Source of the DNA: DASSBQ01 sp035250505
GTDB taxonomy: Bacteria; Nitrospirota; Nitrospiria; Nitrospirales; Nitrospiraceae
Assembly: GCA_035250505.1 (NCBI GenBank)
Contig: DATFFC010000126.1
Location: 1-27,781 of the forward strand
DNA: 27,781 bases
Direction of reading: 5' to 3'
The position numbers and the translations under genes were made by a program. Position 1 is the stretch's first letter. The number at the start of each line of letters is the position of its first letter. Positions 1 to 7,129 of the stretch are shown here, in pieces. The notes beneath the pieces are model-generated. The model was not told the origin of the DNA. It was given only the letters and a program-made list of their open reading frames with translations, and searched no databases.

Positions 1-760
1 CCCGCCGCAGCCGGTCGTCCACCGCGGGTGAGGGAGTTTCTTCCACCAGCTTCTGGTGACGTCGCTGAATGGAACAATCCCGCTCGCCGAGATGGACGAC
101 GTGTCCGCGGTGATCGGCAATAATCTGGACTTCGATGTGACGCGGCTCCAGAAAATACCGTTCCAGATAGACGCCGTCGTGGCCGAAGGTCGATTTGGCT
201 TCGGCCTGGGCCGCTTGAAACGCTCGGGCCAATTCCTCTGCGCGGTTCACGACCCGCATGCCCCGCCCCCCGCCGCCGGCCGAGGCCTTGATGATGACCG
301 GAAACCCGATTGACTTGGCCGCCGCCAAGGCATCCTGTTCACTGCGCAACTCACCCGGGCTTCCCGGTGTCACCGGCAAGCCTCGTTTGGCGACAATCTC
401 CCGGGCCTTGGATTTGTCACCCATAAGCGCAATGTTCTCGGAAGTGGGGCCGACGAACTTGATACCGATCGACTCGCAGACTTCGGCAAAATGCGCATTC
501 TCGGACAGAAACCCGTATCCGGGGTGGATGGCGTCCGCCCCGGTGATTTCGGCGGCGCTCAAGACGTTCGGGATGTTGCGGTAGCTGAGCGCGCTGTCCG
601 CCGGCCCGACGCAAATGCGCTCGTCTGCCGCGCGCGCATGGAGAGCGTTGGTGTCGGCTTCCGAATGGATCGCGACCGTCTTGATGCCGAGTTCCTTGCA
701 GGCTCGGATGACCCGAAGAGCGATTTCCCCTCGATTGGCGACCAGGATTTTCTTGAACAC
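1..760 (-). CDS. accC: Biotin carboxylase subunit of acetyl-CoA carboxylase (partial, C-terminal part outside window)
   Basis: AccC carboxylates the biotin on AccB with ATP and bicarbonate, the first half-reaction of acetyl-CoA carboxylase in fatty-acid synthesis. The 253 visible codons cover the N-terminal biotin-carboxylase domain (FKKILVANRGEIALRVIRAC near the start) and the first part of the ATP-grasp domain, with the glycine-rich ATP loop ASAGGGGRGM and the HLGERDCSIQRRHQKLVEE segment. The start is taken as GTG at 760, preceded by GGAG at a suitable distance; homologues begin at exactly this point. The gene is cut by the left edge of the window, so the catalytic half is not seen. It lies 61 bases downstream of accB on the same strand, the usual accBC arrangement, and is very probably co-transcribed with it and with efp. 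A pyruvate or propionyl-CoA carboxylase subunit is possible in principle, but the accB neighbour argues against that. Confidence 0.95.
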   Translation of the reverse strand, partial: MFKKILVANRGEIALRVIRACKELGIKTVAIHSEADTNALHARAADERICVGPADSALSYRNIPNVLSAAEITGADAIHPGYGFLSENAHFAEVCESIGIKFVGPTSENIALMGDKSKAREIVAKRGLPVTPGSPGELRSEQDALAAAKSIGFPVIIKASAGGGGRGMRVVNRAEELARAFQAAQAEAKSTFGHDGVYLERYFLEPRHIEVQIIADHRGHVVHLGERDCSIQRRHQKLVEETPSPAVDDRLRR

Positions 761-821
761 CGGAATACTCCGAGCCGGATTGGCTAGAGGAGGAACAAGT
801 TCACCGGCATGTCTGACTCCG

Positions 822-1394
822 CTAGGGCGTGGCTGCGGGATCGATCAAGAAGAGCGGCTGTCCATACTCCACCGGCTTGGTGCTCTCTACAAGGATCTTC
901 GTGATCCGGCCGTCCACTTCCGATTCGATCTCGTTCATCAGTTTCATCGCTTCCACGATGCACAAGACCTGCCCGCGCTTGACGTGGTCGCCTTCTTCGA
1001 CATACGGATCGGCGTCCGGCGACGGCGACCGATAGAAGGTCCCGACGATCGGTGAAGTAATCGTGACCAGCCCGCTGCTCTCCGGCGGCGCGGTGACTTG
1101 CGAGGGTGTCGCGGACGCCGTGACCGTCTGTGTTTGAGCTTGATCGGCGGCATGAACCGGGGCCGCTTTCACCGCCGGTTCATGCCGCAGACACAGCCTC
1201 ACGCCTCCCCGCTCGATCTCCAACTCCGTGAGGTGGTTGCGCTTCAGCAGATCAATGAGCGACTGAATTTGACCGACTTGCTCGGGATAGAGCAGTGGCT
1301 CATTGGCCCCCGCATTCGGGGCGAATGAGCCGGGAAGGACGATGGGGCGCGGGCGGCCCTTTCCTTCCCGACCTTCTCGGCGGGGCCGGCTCAC
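822..1394 (-). CDS. accB: Biotin carboxyl carrier protein of acetyl-CoA carboxylase
   Basis: This is the small biotinylated carrier that shuttles carboxyl groups between biotin carboxylase and carboxyltransferase in acetyl-CoA carboxylase. The C-terminal biotinyl domain holds the canonical EAMKLMNEI motif, with the biotinylated lysine at about residue 151 of 190. The N-terminal conserved helix (VGQIQSLIDLLKRNHLTELE) is followed by a flexible Ala/Thr/Pro-rich linker (about residues 75-107). The only plausible start is GTG at 1394, which overlaps the efp stop codon as GTGA and suggests translational coupling. It puts an unusually long basic leader of about 35 residues before the conserved helix, so an unrecognised internal start cannot be excluded. 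accC follows on the same strand. Confidence 0.95.
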   Translation of the reverse strand: MSRPRREGREGKGRPRPIVLPGSFAPNAGANEPLLYPEQVGQIQSLIDLLKRNHLTELEIERGGVRLCLRHEPAVKAAPVHAADQAQTQTVTASATPSQVTAPPESSGLVTITSPIVGTFYRSPSPDADPYVEEGDHVKRGQVLCIVEAMKLMNEIESEVDGRITKILVESTKPVEYGQPLFLIDPAATP

Positions 1395-1951
1395 CGGACT
1401 CGCTCCACAAAGGCTCTCGTGCGGGTGTCGATTTTGATGGTCTCTCCCACTTCCAGGTACAACGGCACCTTGATGGTCGCGCCGGTCTCGACCTTCGCCG
1501 GTTTACTGCCCCCGGACGCCGTGTCGCCTCGAACCCCGGGCTCGGCATCGACCACTTTGAGTTCGATAAAAATGGGCAAATCGACCGCGATCGGCCGATG
1601 CTCGTAGACGAGGATGGTCGCGATCATGTTCTCCTTGAGCAAATCGGCGTTGGATCCGAGTTGGCTCTTTTCATAGGTAAACTGCTCGTATGTCTCGGTG
1701 TCCATGAAGGTGTAGGAAGCACCCGTTGCGTACAAGAACTGCATCTCTCGTTCGTCCAATTCCGGCTCGTCGAACCGCTCGCCGGAGCGAAAGGTACGAT
1801 CCAACACGTTGCCCGTCAGATAGCTCTTCAGCTTGGTGCGGACAAAGGCTCCCCCCTTGCCCGGTTTCACGTGCTGAAATTCCACGATGTAAAACGGTTC
1901 CCCTTCGACCATCAGTCTGCTGCCATTGCGAAACTCGGCTGTGCTAATCAC
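1391..1951 (-). CDS. efp: Translation elongation factor P
   Basis: EF-P binds the ribosome between the P and E sites and relieves stalling at consecutive prolines. The 186-residue protein has the three-domain EF-P layout: an N-terminal KOW-like domain with the PGKGGAF loop, the central OB domain, and the C-terminal OB domain ending in IKVPLYLEVGETIKIDTRT. The loop lysine (K32) occupies the position that is beta-lysylated or otherwise modified in other bacteria; no modification enzyme is encoded in this window. The start is GTG at 1951, supported by a strong AAGGAG ribosome-binding site. The stop overlaps the accB start. It lies between aroQ and accB, a common neighbourhood in many bacteria. 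Length is normal for the family. Confidence 0.97.
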   Translation of the reverse strand: MISTAEFRNGSRLMVEGEPFYIVEFQHVKPGKGGAFVRTKLKSYLTGNVLDRTFRSGERFDEPELDEREMQFLYATGASYTFMDTETYEQFTYEKSQLGSNADLLKENMIATILVYEHRPIAVDLPIFIELKVVDAEPGVRGDTASGGSKPAKVETGATIKVPLYLEVGETIKIDTRTRAFVERVR

Positions 1952-1990
1952 ACGATCTCTCCTTCACAAGGAAAATGGAACGATGTCCGG

Positions 1991-2497
1991 TTACTTGCGT
2001 CCTGCGCGTCTGCGGGTACGGGTCCTCGGAGACGGTCGCGACGTGGTCCCTTTGGACTGCCGGCTCCTGAGATGGTCGGCGAGGCCACGCACCGCCAGAA
2101 GGTATCCGTTGGGGCCGAATCCCGAGATCTGCGCCAATGCGACACCTGCGATAAAGGATTTGTGGCGAAACTCCTCGCGTTGATGGATATTGGTGAGGTG
2201 CACTTCTACTGCCGGGAGTGCGACGGCGGCAATCGCATCGCGAATGGCCACGCTCGTATGCGTATACCCGGCCGGATTAATGACAATCCCGTCGAATCGG
2301 CCTTTCGCTTGCTGGATCCACGTCACCAGCTCGCCTTCCAGGTTCGACTGCCGGATCGTCATGCCGATCTGCTGCTCCCCGGCCAGCCGGGTGAGGGCCG
2401 CGTCCACTTCTGCAAGGGTGGTGGTCCCGTAGACCGATTCCTCTCGAGTTCCCAAGAGGTTCAGATTAGGACCATGAAGCACGAGCAGCCGCAGCAT
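1991..2497 (-). CDS. aroQ: Type II 3-dehydroquinate dehydratase
   Basis: AroQ catalyses the third step of the shikimate pathway, 3-dehydroquinate to 3-dehydroshikimate. Family hallmarks are clear: LVLHGPNLNLLGTRE near the N-terminus, the catalytic-loop region (RQSNLEGELVTWIQQA), INPAGYTHTSVAIRDA, and VEVHLTNIHQREEFRHKS with the catalytic histidine. I chose ATG at 2497 because homologues start at MLRLLVLHG; a GTG at 2533 would add 12 residues and has no better ribosome-binding site. The core normally ends near residue 145, but here a further Arg/Ser/Thr-rich basic tail of roughly 25 residues follows. It sits 39 bases upstream of efp on the same strand, consistent with the well-known aroQ-efp-accB-accC order. 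Confidence 0.95.
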   Translation of the reverse strand: MLRLLVLHGPNLNLLGTREESVYGTTTLAEVDAALTRLAGEQQIGMTIRQSNLEGELVTWIQQAKGRFDGIVINPAGYTHTSVAIRDAIAAVALPAVEVHLTNIHQREEFRHKSFIAGVALAQISGFGPNGYLLAVRGLADHLRSRQSKGTTSRPSPRTRTRRRAGRK

Positions 2498-2605
2498 CGC
2501 TCCGTAAGTCGTCTCTTCAAGCTGCAGCGTCACGGACTGCTGGCAGCCGCGGCATTGTAACAGGGTGCCGGAGAGCGGTCAAACGCCTGAGGTCTGAAGG
2601 GAGGC

Positions 2606-3196
2606 TTATCGCGGATGAGTCTGTCGGCGTGACTGGATGGTTCGGAGCCAGGCCTCCAGTCGTGCCACGATCACAGCCGTCTGCTGCGTTTCATCGGAAG
2701 GTGTTGCGGGCCGTATTTCGATCGGCCGTGTCTGGTGATTTTTCGGAAGGGGCTGTTCGCCGTCGGCCGGACCTAGAGTCACGCTCCGCTGGATCGACAA
2801 CGCCTCCTCGTCATGCGGACTGACGGCCAAAATTGCGCCGCAGGATTTCAGCGCGGATTCGGCGTTGCCTTCACCGGAAAATATCTTGGCGAGGATTCGA
2901 TGTGCACGAAGGTTGTCGGGACTCTGTTTGATCACGTCTTCGAGGATGGCCCTCGCCTTTGCGGGTTGACCAAGTTGATCGTAGACACGGCCGAGCGCCG
3001 CCATGGCGGTCACGAAACCCGGATAGACCGCCAACCCGTCCTCCAGCACCCCCGCCGCTTCCTGCCACATTCCTGCCTTGATATAGGCTTCCGCGAGCGG
3101 CATGAACGCTTTCGAACGAGGGTCCTTGGCGAGCATGGTGGCGAGCCGATCAATGTCGGCTGCCAAAACAGGATCGATACGGTCCGGTGAGCCCAT
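2606..3196 (-). CDS. Tetratricopeptide-repeat protein of unknown function
   Basis: This is a soluble protein of about 196 residues with tandem TPR helices. Repeats are visible around SKAFMPLAEAYIKAGMWQEA, PGFVTAMAALGRVYDQLGQP and DNLRAHRILAKIFSGEGNAE, each with the small-residue/aromatic spacing typical of TPRs. The C-terminal 60 residues are probably a disordered, proline- and charge-rich linker ending in a short helix (VIVARLEAWLRTIQSRR). There is no signal peptide. The start at ATG 3196 is favoured by GAGG eight bases upstream; a GTG at 3223 is possible but lacks a good site. It lies between coaBC and aroQ on the same strand. TPR proteins mediate protein-protein contacts, but nothing here shows the partner. 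Confidence 0.85.
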   Translation of the reverse strand: MGSPDRIDPVLAADIDRLATMLAKDPRSKAFMPLAEAYIKAGMWQEAAGVLEDGLAVYPGFVTAMAALGRVYDQLGQPAKARAILEDVIKQSPDNLRAHRILAKIFSGEGNAESALKSCGAILAVSPHDEEALSIQRSVTLGPADGEQPLPKNHQTRPIEIRPATPSDETQQTAVIVARLEAWLRTIQSRRQTHPR

Positions 3197-3241
3197 CACA
3201 TCCGCCTCACAAAGAACGGTCACGTGCCTGCATGAATGTCC

Positions 3242-4477
3242 TTACGTTCCTTGCCGGAATTGTTCGACAGCATCGAGCACGCGATTGGCGAGGGCGCGCT
3301 TTGACATCAACGGCCATTCCGTCATACGGCCGCGGCGATCCATCACGACGGCCTGATTCGAATCGGATCCAAACCCGGCGCCTTCAACCGTCACATCATT
3401 CGCGACGATCACGTCGATGCCTTTAGCATGCAGTTTTTCACGAGCATGGGCAAGGAGATCGTCTGTTTCCGCCGCAAACCCGACAAGCACCTGGCTGGTT
3501 CGGCCGGCTGCCAATTCCTTGAGAATGTCCCCGGTCGGCTCCAACTCCAGACTGGTCCAACTTCGCTCTTTTTTCTTTAGTTTGCGCGGCGCCGGACTCT
3601 TGACGCGAAAATCAGCGACGGCGGCCGCCATCACGACCGTATCGGCCCAGGACAAACGAGCAAGCATGGCCTTCGCCATGTCCTCCGCTGTCGTCACCGG
3701 CACCAGCTCCACTCGAGCCGGCGGCATGAGATCGGTCGGCCCGCTGACCAGCACCACCTGCGCGCCCCGTTCGCTTGCCGCCGAGGCGATCGCATAGCCC
3801 ATTTTCCCTGAGGAACGGTTCGAGATAAAGCGCACGGGGTCGATCGGCTCCTGTGTCGGTCCTGCTGAAATCAGCAGGCGCCGTCCCGCCAAGTCGCGCG
3901 GCTCGCACAGGATCGATTGCACCGCCCTCAGAATCTCTTGCTCATCCGCCATGCGGCCGGCACCGATCCGGCCGGAGGCCAAGGGGCCTTCTTCCGGACC
4001 GATAATGACGGCGCCTCGCCGCCGAAGCGTCTCGGCATGCACGGCGACGGCCGTATGATGCCACATGTCGCCGTCCATGGCAGGAGCCAGAATCAGCGGG
4101 CGCCGGGAGGTCAGTAACAGGGTCGAAAGCAGATCGTCCGCCAGCCCAAGCGCGGCTTTCGCGATCATATTGGCCGTGGCCGGGGCGATGACGATGGCGT
4201 CCGCCTCTTGAGGCAAGGTCAGATGCCGCATCTCGTGGTGGGCTTCAAAGAGGTCCTGACTGACCGGCCGCCCGGACAGGACTTCGAACGTCAGCGGGGT
4301 GACGAAACGCCCGGCGGAGCCCGTCATGACGACCGACACGGTCGCTCCTTCTCGGAGCAAGAGCCGCAGCAACCCGACCGCCTTATAGGCCGCGATGCTG
4401 CCGGTGACGCCGAGAACCAGGCGTTTGCCGGTCAGTGATGGACTGGAATCGTTCACCGTCTGATTAGGTCTCGTCAC
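3242..4477 (-). CDS. coaBC: Bifunctional phosphopantothenoylcysteine decarboxylase / phosphopantothenate-cysteine ligase
   Basis: CoaBC performs two consecutive steps of coenzyme A synthesis: CTP-dependent coupling of cysteine to 4'-phosphopantothenate (CoaB) and flavin-dependent decarboxylation (CoaC). The N-terminal flavodoxin-like CoaC domain shows LGVTGSIAAYKA, the catalytic histidine H85 in HLTLPQ and the APATANMIAK flavin motif. The C-terminal CoaB domain shows SAGPTQEPIDPVRFISNRSS and VGFAAET. Two positions usually invariant in E. coli-type CoaC differ: the PxMNxxMW motif reads PAMDGDMW (Asp135), and the catalytic-cysteine motif reads LASGRIGAGRM (Ser168). I recall similar D/S variants in Bacteroidetes proteins, so the enzyme may still be active. 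The GTG start at 4477 lies inside the 3' end of rpoZ (14-base overlap), implying coupled translation. Confidence 0.95.
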   Translation of the reverse strand: MTRPNQTVNDSSPSLTGKRLVLGVTGSIAAYKAVGLLRLLLREGATVSVVMTGSAGRFVTPLTFEVLSGRPVSQDLFEAHHEMRHLTLPQEADAIVIAPATANMIAKAALGLADDLLSTLLLTSRRPLILAPAMDGDMWHHTAVAVHAETLRRRGAVIIGPEEGPLASGRIGAGRMADEQEILRAVQSILCEPRDLAGRRLLISAGPTQEPIDPVRFISNRSSGKMGYAIASAASERGAQVVLVSGPTDLMPPARVELVPVTTAEDMAKAMLARLSWADTVVMAAAVADFRVKSPAPRKLKKKERSWTSLELEPTGDILKELAAGRTSQVLVGFAAETDDLLAHAREKLHAKGIDVIVANDVTVEGAGFGSDSNQAVVMDRRGRMTEWPLMSKRALANRVLDAVEQFRQGT

Positions 4478-4826
4478 TTTCCGCCGGAGCCGCTTTCGGC
4501 GTATCGTCGACGTAGACGCTCAACTCCTTTTTGATCTCTTTGGCGTCCTCGCCGGTCATTATCGCGACGCGTTCCGTTTCGCCTTCCTTGACGCGTTTGG
4601 ACTCCTTGAGCGCATCCCGCGCTTCCTTCCCGCACAGATATTTGACTTCCCGGCGCAATACCTCATCGAGCGCGACGGTCGTCTCCTTGGTGAATTTCGA
4701 CGGTCCGAGTACCTTCGCGCCTTGAATCAGATGCTTGGCGCGTTGGGCGGCGACGAGCACGAGGCGATGCCGCGAATCGAACTGATCCACAGTGTATTCC
4801 GGCAGCAGGGACAGCATGTCAATCAT
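4464..4826 (-). CDS. rpoZ: DNA-directed RNA polymerase omega subunit
   Basis: Omega is the small subunit that helps fold and stabilise the beta-prime subunit of RNA polymerase. The omega signature FDSRHRLVLVAAQRAKHLI is near the N-terminus, followed by a basic segment (KFTKETTVALDEVLRREVKY). The C-terminal 40 residues are charged and probably flexible. At 120 residues it is longer than E. coli omega (91). The start at 4826 has an AGGAGA site upstream and overlaps the gmk 3' end by 8 bases; its own 3' end overlaps coaBC by 14 bases. The gmk-rpoZ-coaBC order is widespread in bacteria and strongly supports the call despite the low sequence conservation of omega. Confidence 0.92.
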   Translation of the reverse strand: MIDMLSLLPEYTVDQFDSRHRLVLVAAQRAKHLIQGAKVLGPSKFTKETTVALDEVLRREVKYLCGKEARDALKESKRVKEGETERVAIMTGEDAKEIKKELSVYVDDTPKAAPAESDET

Positions 4827-5535
4827 GGGGTGGATTCTCCTTTGTTGCCGGCGATGGAGGCGGAGCCGGCGAAAGTGATCTGGCCTCTTTGATGAAATTG
4901 TCTTCCAGCCAGGTCATATTGAGACGCTTCGTTTTGATCCGTTCCACTGTAAAGATGCTTTCCAACTCTTTCAAGGACTGCTTCAGGTCGTCGTTTCTGA
5001 CGATATAGTAATACTCCCGATAGCTCCAGACTTCTTCCTTCGCCTTTTGAAGACGACGTTGAATTTCATCGGGTGAATCTCCGGCACGGCTCTGGAGGCG
5101 GGTGCGAAGGGCTTCAAAGGAGGGCGGCAGAATGAAGATATAGACGCCGTCCTCAAACTTCTTCCTGACTGTCCGGGCCCCTTGTACATCGATCTCGAGC
5201 AGCACATCGATGCCCTGCTCCATTTTGTCGGCCAGCGCCTTGCGGGGAGTGCCGTACAGATTGCCATACACCCGAGCCCATTCCACGAACTCGTTCCGTT
5301 CGACCATCGCCAGAAAGACCGCTTCCTCCACAAAAAAATATTCACGGCCGTTGACTTCGCCGGGCCGCGGTTTCCGCGTCGTGTAGGAAACAGAGTGCCA
5401 TAACCCCGGCACTTGCGAGGCAATCTGCTTGCACAGCGTCGTTTTTCCCGTCCCGGACGGCGCCGAGATGACGAAGAGGATGCCGCGTCTGGTCGCCGCG
5501 GGCCTGACAGCCGGCTGGTTGGAAGGGAGTGTCAT
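4819..5535 (-). CDS. gmk: Guanylate kinase
   Basis: Gmk phosphorylates GMP or dGMP to the diphosphate with ATP. The P-loop SAPSGTGKTT is at residues 24-33, followed by the GMP-binding segment SVSYTTRKPRPGEVNGREYFF, then LLEIDVQGARTV and the IFILPPS strand. The lid region has arginines in SRAGDSPDEIQRRL. The protein is 238 residues against about 205 in E. coli. The excess is a 17-residue leader before the first strand and a C-terminal Pro/Ser-rich tail (LSPAPPPSPATKENPPHD), both probably disordered. It is located between the yicC-type gene and rpoZ on the same strand, the classic arrangement. Confidence 0.97.
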   Translation of the reverse strand: MTLPSNQPAVRPAATRRGILFVISAPSGTGKTTLCKQIASQVPGLWHSVSYTTRKPRPGEVNGREYFFVEEAVFLAMVERNEFVEWARVYGNLYGTPRKALADKMEQGIDVLLEIDVQGARTVRKKFEDGVYIFILPPSFEALRTRLQSRAGDSPDEIQRRLQKAKEEVWSYREYYYIVRNDDLKQSLKELESIFTVERIKTKRLNMTWLEDNFIKEARSLSPAPPPSPATKENPPHD

Positions 5536-5554
5536 ACCGGGAGGGTCGGCCTAC

Positions 5555-6433
5555 CTACTCGACATTCTGGACTTGTTCACGCATCTTCTCCACTTCCGCC
5601 TTCATGGCGACCACCGACTGCGTCACGGCCGCATCGTTGGCTTTTGACCCGATGGTATTCACTTCTCGTCCCACTTCTTGAAGCAGGAATTCGAGCGTCT
5701 TTCCCACCGCCTCATCGCTCGTCAGCGTGTGCTCGAACTGTACCATATGGGATTCCAGCCTGACCAACTCTTCCGAAATATCGCATCGGTCCGCCAACAT
5801 GGCCAATTCCTGAAGCAGTCGCGGTTGATCGGGAATATCCGTCGCCATCAGCTTCTCGATCCGGCTTTGCAGGCGTTGATAGCTCTCTTCCGCCAGCCGC
5901 GGCGCCCGTTCCGCAATCTGCCGTGCGCGCTCGCGAAGTTGGCGCACATGGCCGGAGAAATCCTCTGCCAGCGCCTGTCCTTCGTGACGGCGCATACGCT
6001 CTAATTCGGTGAGGGCCTCGCCGGCGAGGTCCAAAATACGGCCGTGCAATTCGCTCTGATTCACCGGTTCGTCGGACATTGTGAACAAGTCGCGAAATCC
6101 CGCCAGCAGCCCGACATCGATGGCCCCGCTGAGACGCAGCGTCTTCTTCAGATCGCGAAGCGCCTGATGGTACTGTTTGGCCAGGGTCCGGTCAAGTTGG
6201 ACGGTCTTGGCGGCGGATCTACCGCCATGGAGCGACACTGTGATGTCGATGCGCCCACGCCGGCACCGCTGCTGCACCGCTTTCTTGATCCTGTCCTCCA
6301 GATCCGCCATGGAGCGAGGGACCCGCACCGCCACTTCGAGAAATCGATGGTTCACCGACCGCATCTCGACGGACAGCGACGTGTCCTGCCAGGCCGCCAT
6401 TTTTCTGCCGAAGCCGGTCATGCTGCGAATCAT
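5555..6433 (-). CDS. YicC/YloC family endoribonuclease
   Basis: This 292-residue protein belongs to the YicC/YloC family, whose E. coli member has been described as an endoribonuclease acting on small RNA. The family N-terminal signature MIRSMTGFGR opens the protein, followed by SVEMRSVNHRFLEVAVRVPR, and the C-terminal domain ends with the characteristic LEFLLQEVGREVNTIGSKA and a final helix. The start at ATG 6433 overlaps the nth stop codon as ATGA and gives exactly the family N-terminus; a longer start at 6460 lies inside nth and adds nine non-conserved residues. It is followed directly by gmk, the neighbour seen in many phyla. No truncation or unusual domain is visible. Confidence 0.93.
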   Translation of the reverse strand: MIRSMTGFGRKMAAWQDTSLSVEMRSVNHRFLEVAVRVPRSMADLEDRIKKAVQQRCRRGRIDITVSLHGGRSAAKTVQLDRTLAKQYHQALRDLKKTLRLSGAIDVGLLAGFRDLFTMSDEPVNQSELHGRILDLAGEALTELERMRRHEGQALAEDFSGHVRQLRERARQIAERAPRLAEESYQRLQSRIEKLMATDIPDQPRLLQELAMLADRCDISEELVRLESHMVQFEHTLTSDEAVGKTLEFLLQEVGREVNTIGSKANDAAVTQSVVAMKAEVEKMREQVQNVE

Positions 6434-7086
6434 CGGGGGAATTTTCCTTTCCAAGGGCAATCATCGTAAATCGGACAGCGTTCGCAGAGAGGCCGTCGGG
6501 CCAGACAGATATAGCGTCCATGCAAGAGAAGCTGTTGAGATCCGATAGTCCAGTCCTTGGGCGGGAGCAAGCTCTGAAGGTCCGCCTCAATCTGATCCGG
6601 ATCGGTGGATTTGGTCAAATCCAGCCTGGCCGAGACCCGCTTGACATGCGTGTCCACGACGATCGCCGGTTCCCCGAACCAGTGACCCAAAATCACGTTC
6701 GCCGTCTTGCGACCGACGCCCGGCAATGCCGTGAGCTCCTCCATGGTTTTCGGGACTTGCCCGTCCCGCCTGCTCACAATACTCCCGGCGCAGGCCATCA
6801 GATGTTTGGCTTTGCTCTTGTAAAACCCGGTCGGCTTGATGAAGCCTTCGAGTTCCGTCTGATCGGCCTGGGCGTAGGCTGCCGGACCGGAATAACGACG
6901 AAACAGCGCCGGAGTCACCTGATTGACCCGTTGATCGGTGCATTGAGCGGACAAAATCGTGGCGACCAGGAGTTCCCAGGCGTTGCGATGGTGTAATTCC
7001 ACGGCGGCGTCGGGCCTCGCGTTCTGCAACGTGCGGACGATGCGGAGGGCCCGCCGGCGCCTGTACGCCTGATTCTCACGAGTCAT
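6430..7086 (-). CDS. nth: Endonuclease III (DNA glycosylase/AP lyase)
   Basis: Nth removes oxidised pyrimidines and cleaves the resulting abasic sites in base-excision repair. The 218-residue protein has the helix-hairpin-helix LPGVGRKTANVIL with the catalytic lysine K127, the catalytic aspartate D145 in VVDTHVKR, and the C-terminal [4Fe-4S] ligands C194, C201, C204 and C210 with the canonical C-x6-C-x2-C-x5-C spacing. The start ATG 7086 gives a short Arg-rich leader (RENQAYRRRRALRIVRTL). Its stop codon overlaps the start of the YicC-type gene, so the two are probably translationally coupled. hflX lies 43 bases upstream on the same strand. All catalytic residues appear intact. Confidence 0.97.
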   Translation of the reverse strand: MTRENQAYRRRRALRIVRTLQNARPDAAVELHHRNAWELLVATILSAQCTDQRVNQVTPALFRRYSGPAAYAQADQTELEGFIKPTGFYKSKAKHLMACAGSIVSRRDGQVPKTMEELTALPGVGRKTANVILGHWFGEPAIVVDTHVKRVSARLDLTKSTDPDQIEADLQSLLPPKDWTIGSQQLLLHGRYICLARRPLCERCPIYDDCPWKGKFPR

Positions 7087-7129
7087 AAAAGGAAGCCCTG
7101 CGCGACTCTTCCCGATTTGCCGGCGTTCA

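Noticed and set aside
1295..2560. A 421-codon rightward open frame opposite efp and aroQ.
   Set aside because: It is antisense to two clear genes, has no domain signature and has the His/Arg/Gly-rich composition typical of GC-rich shadow frames.
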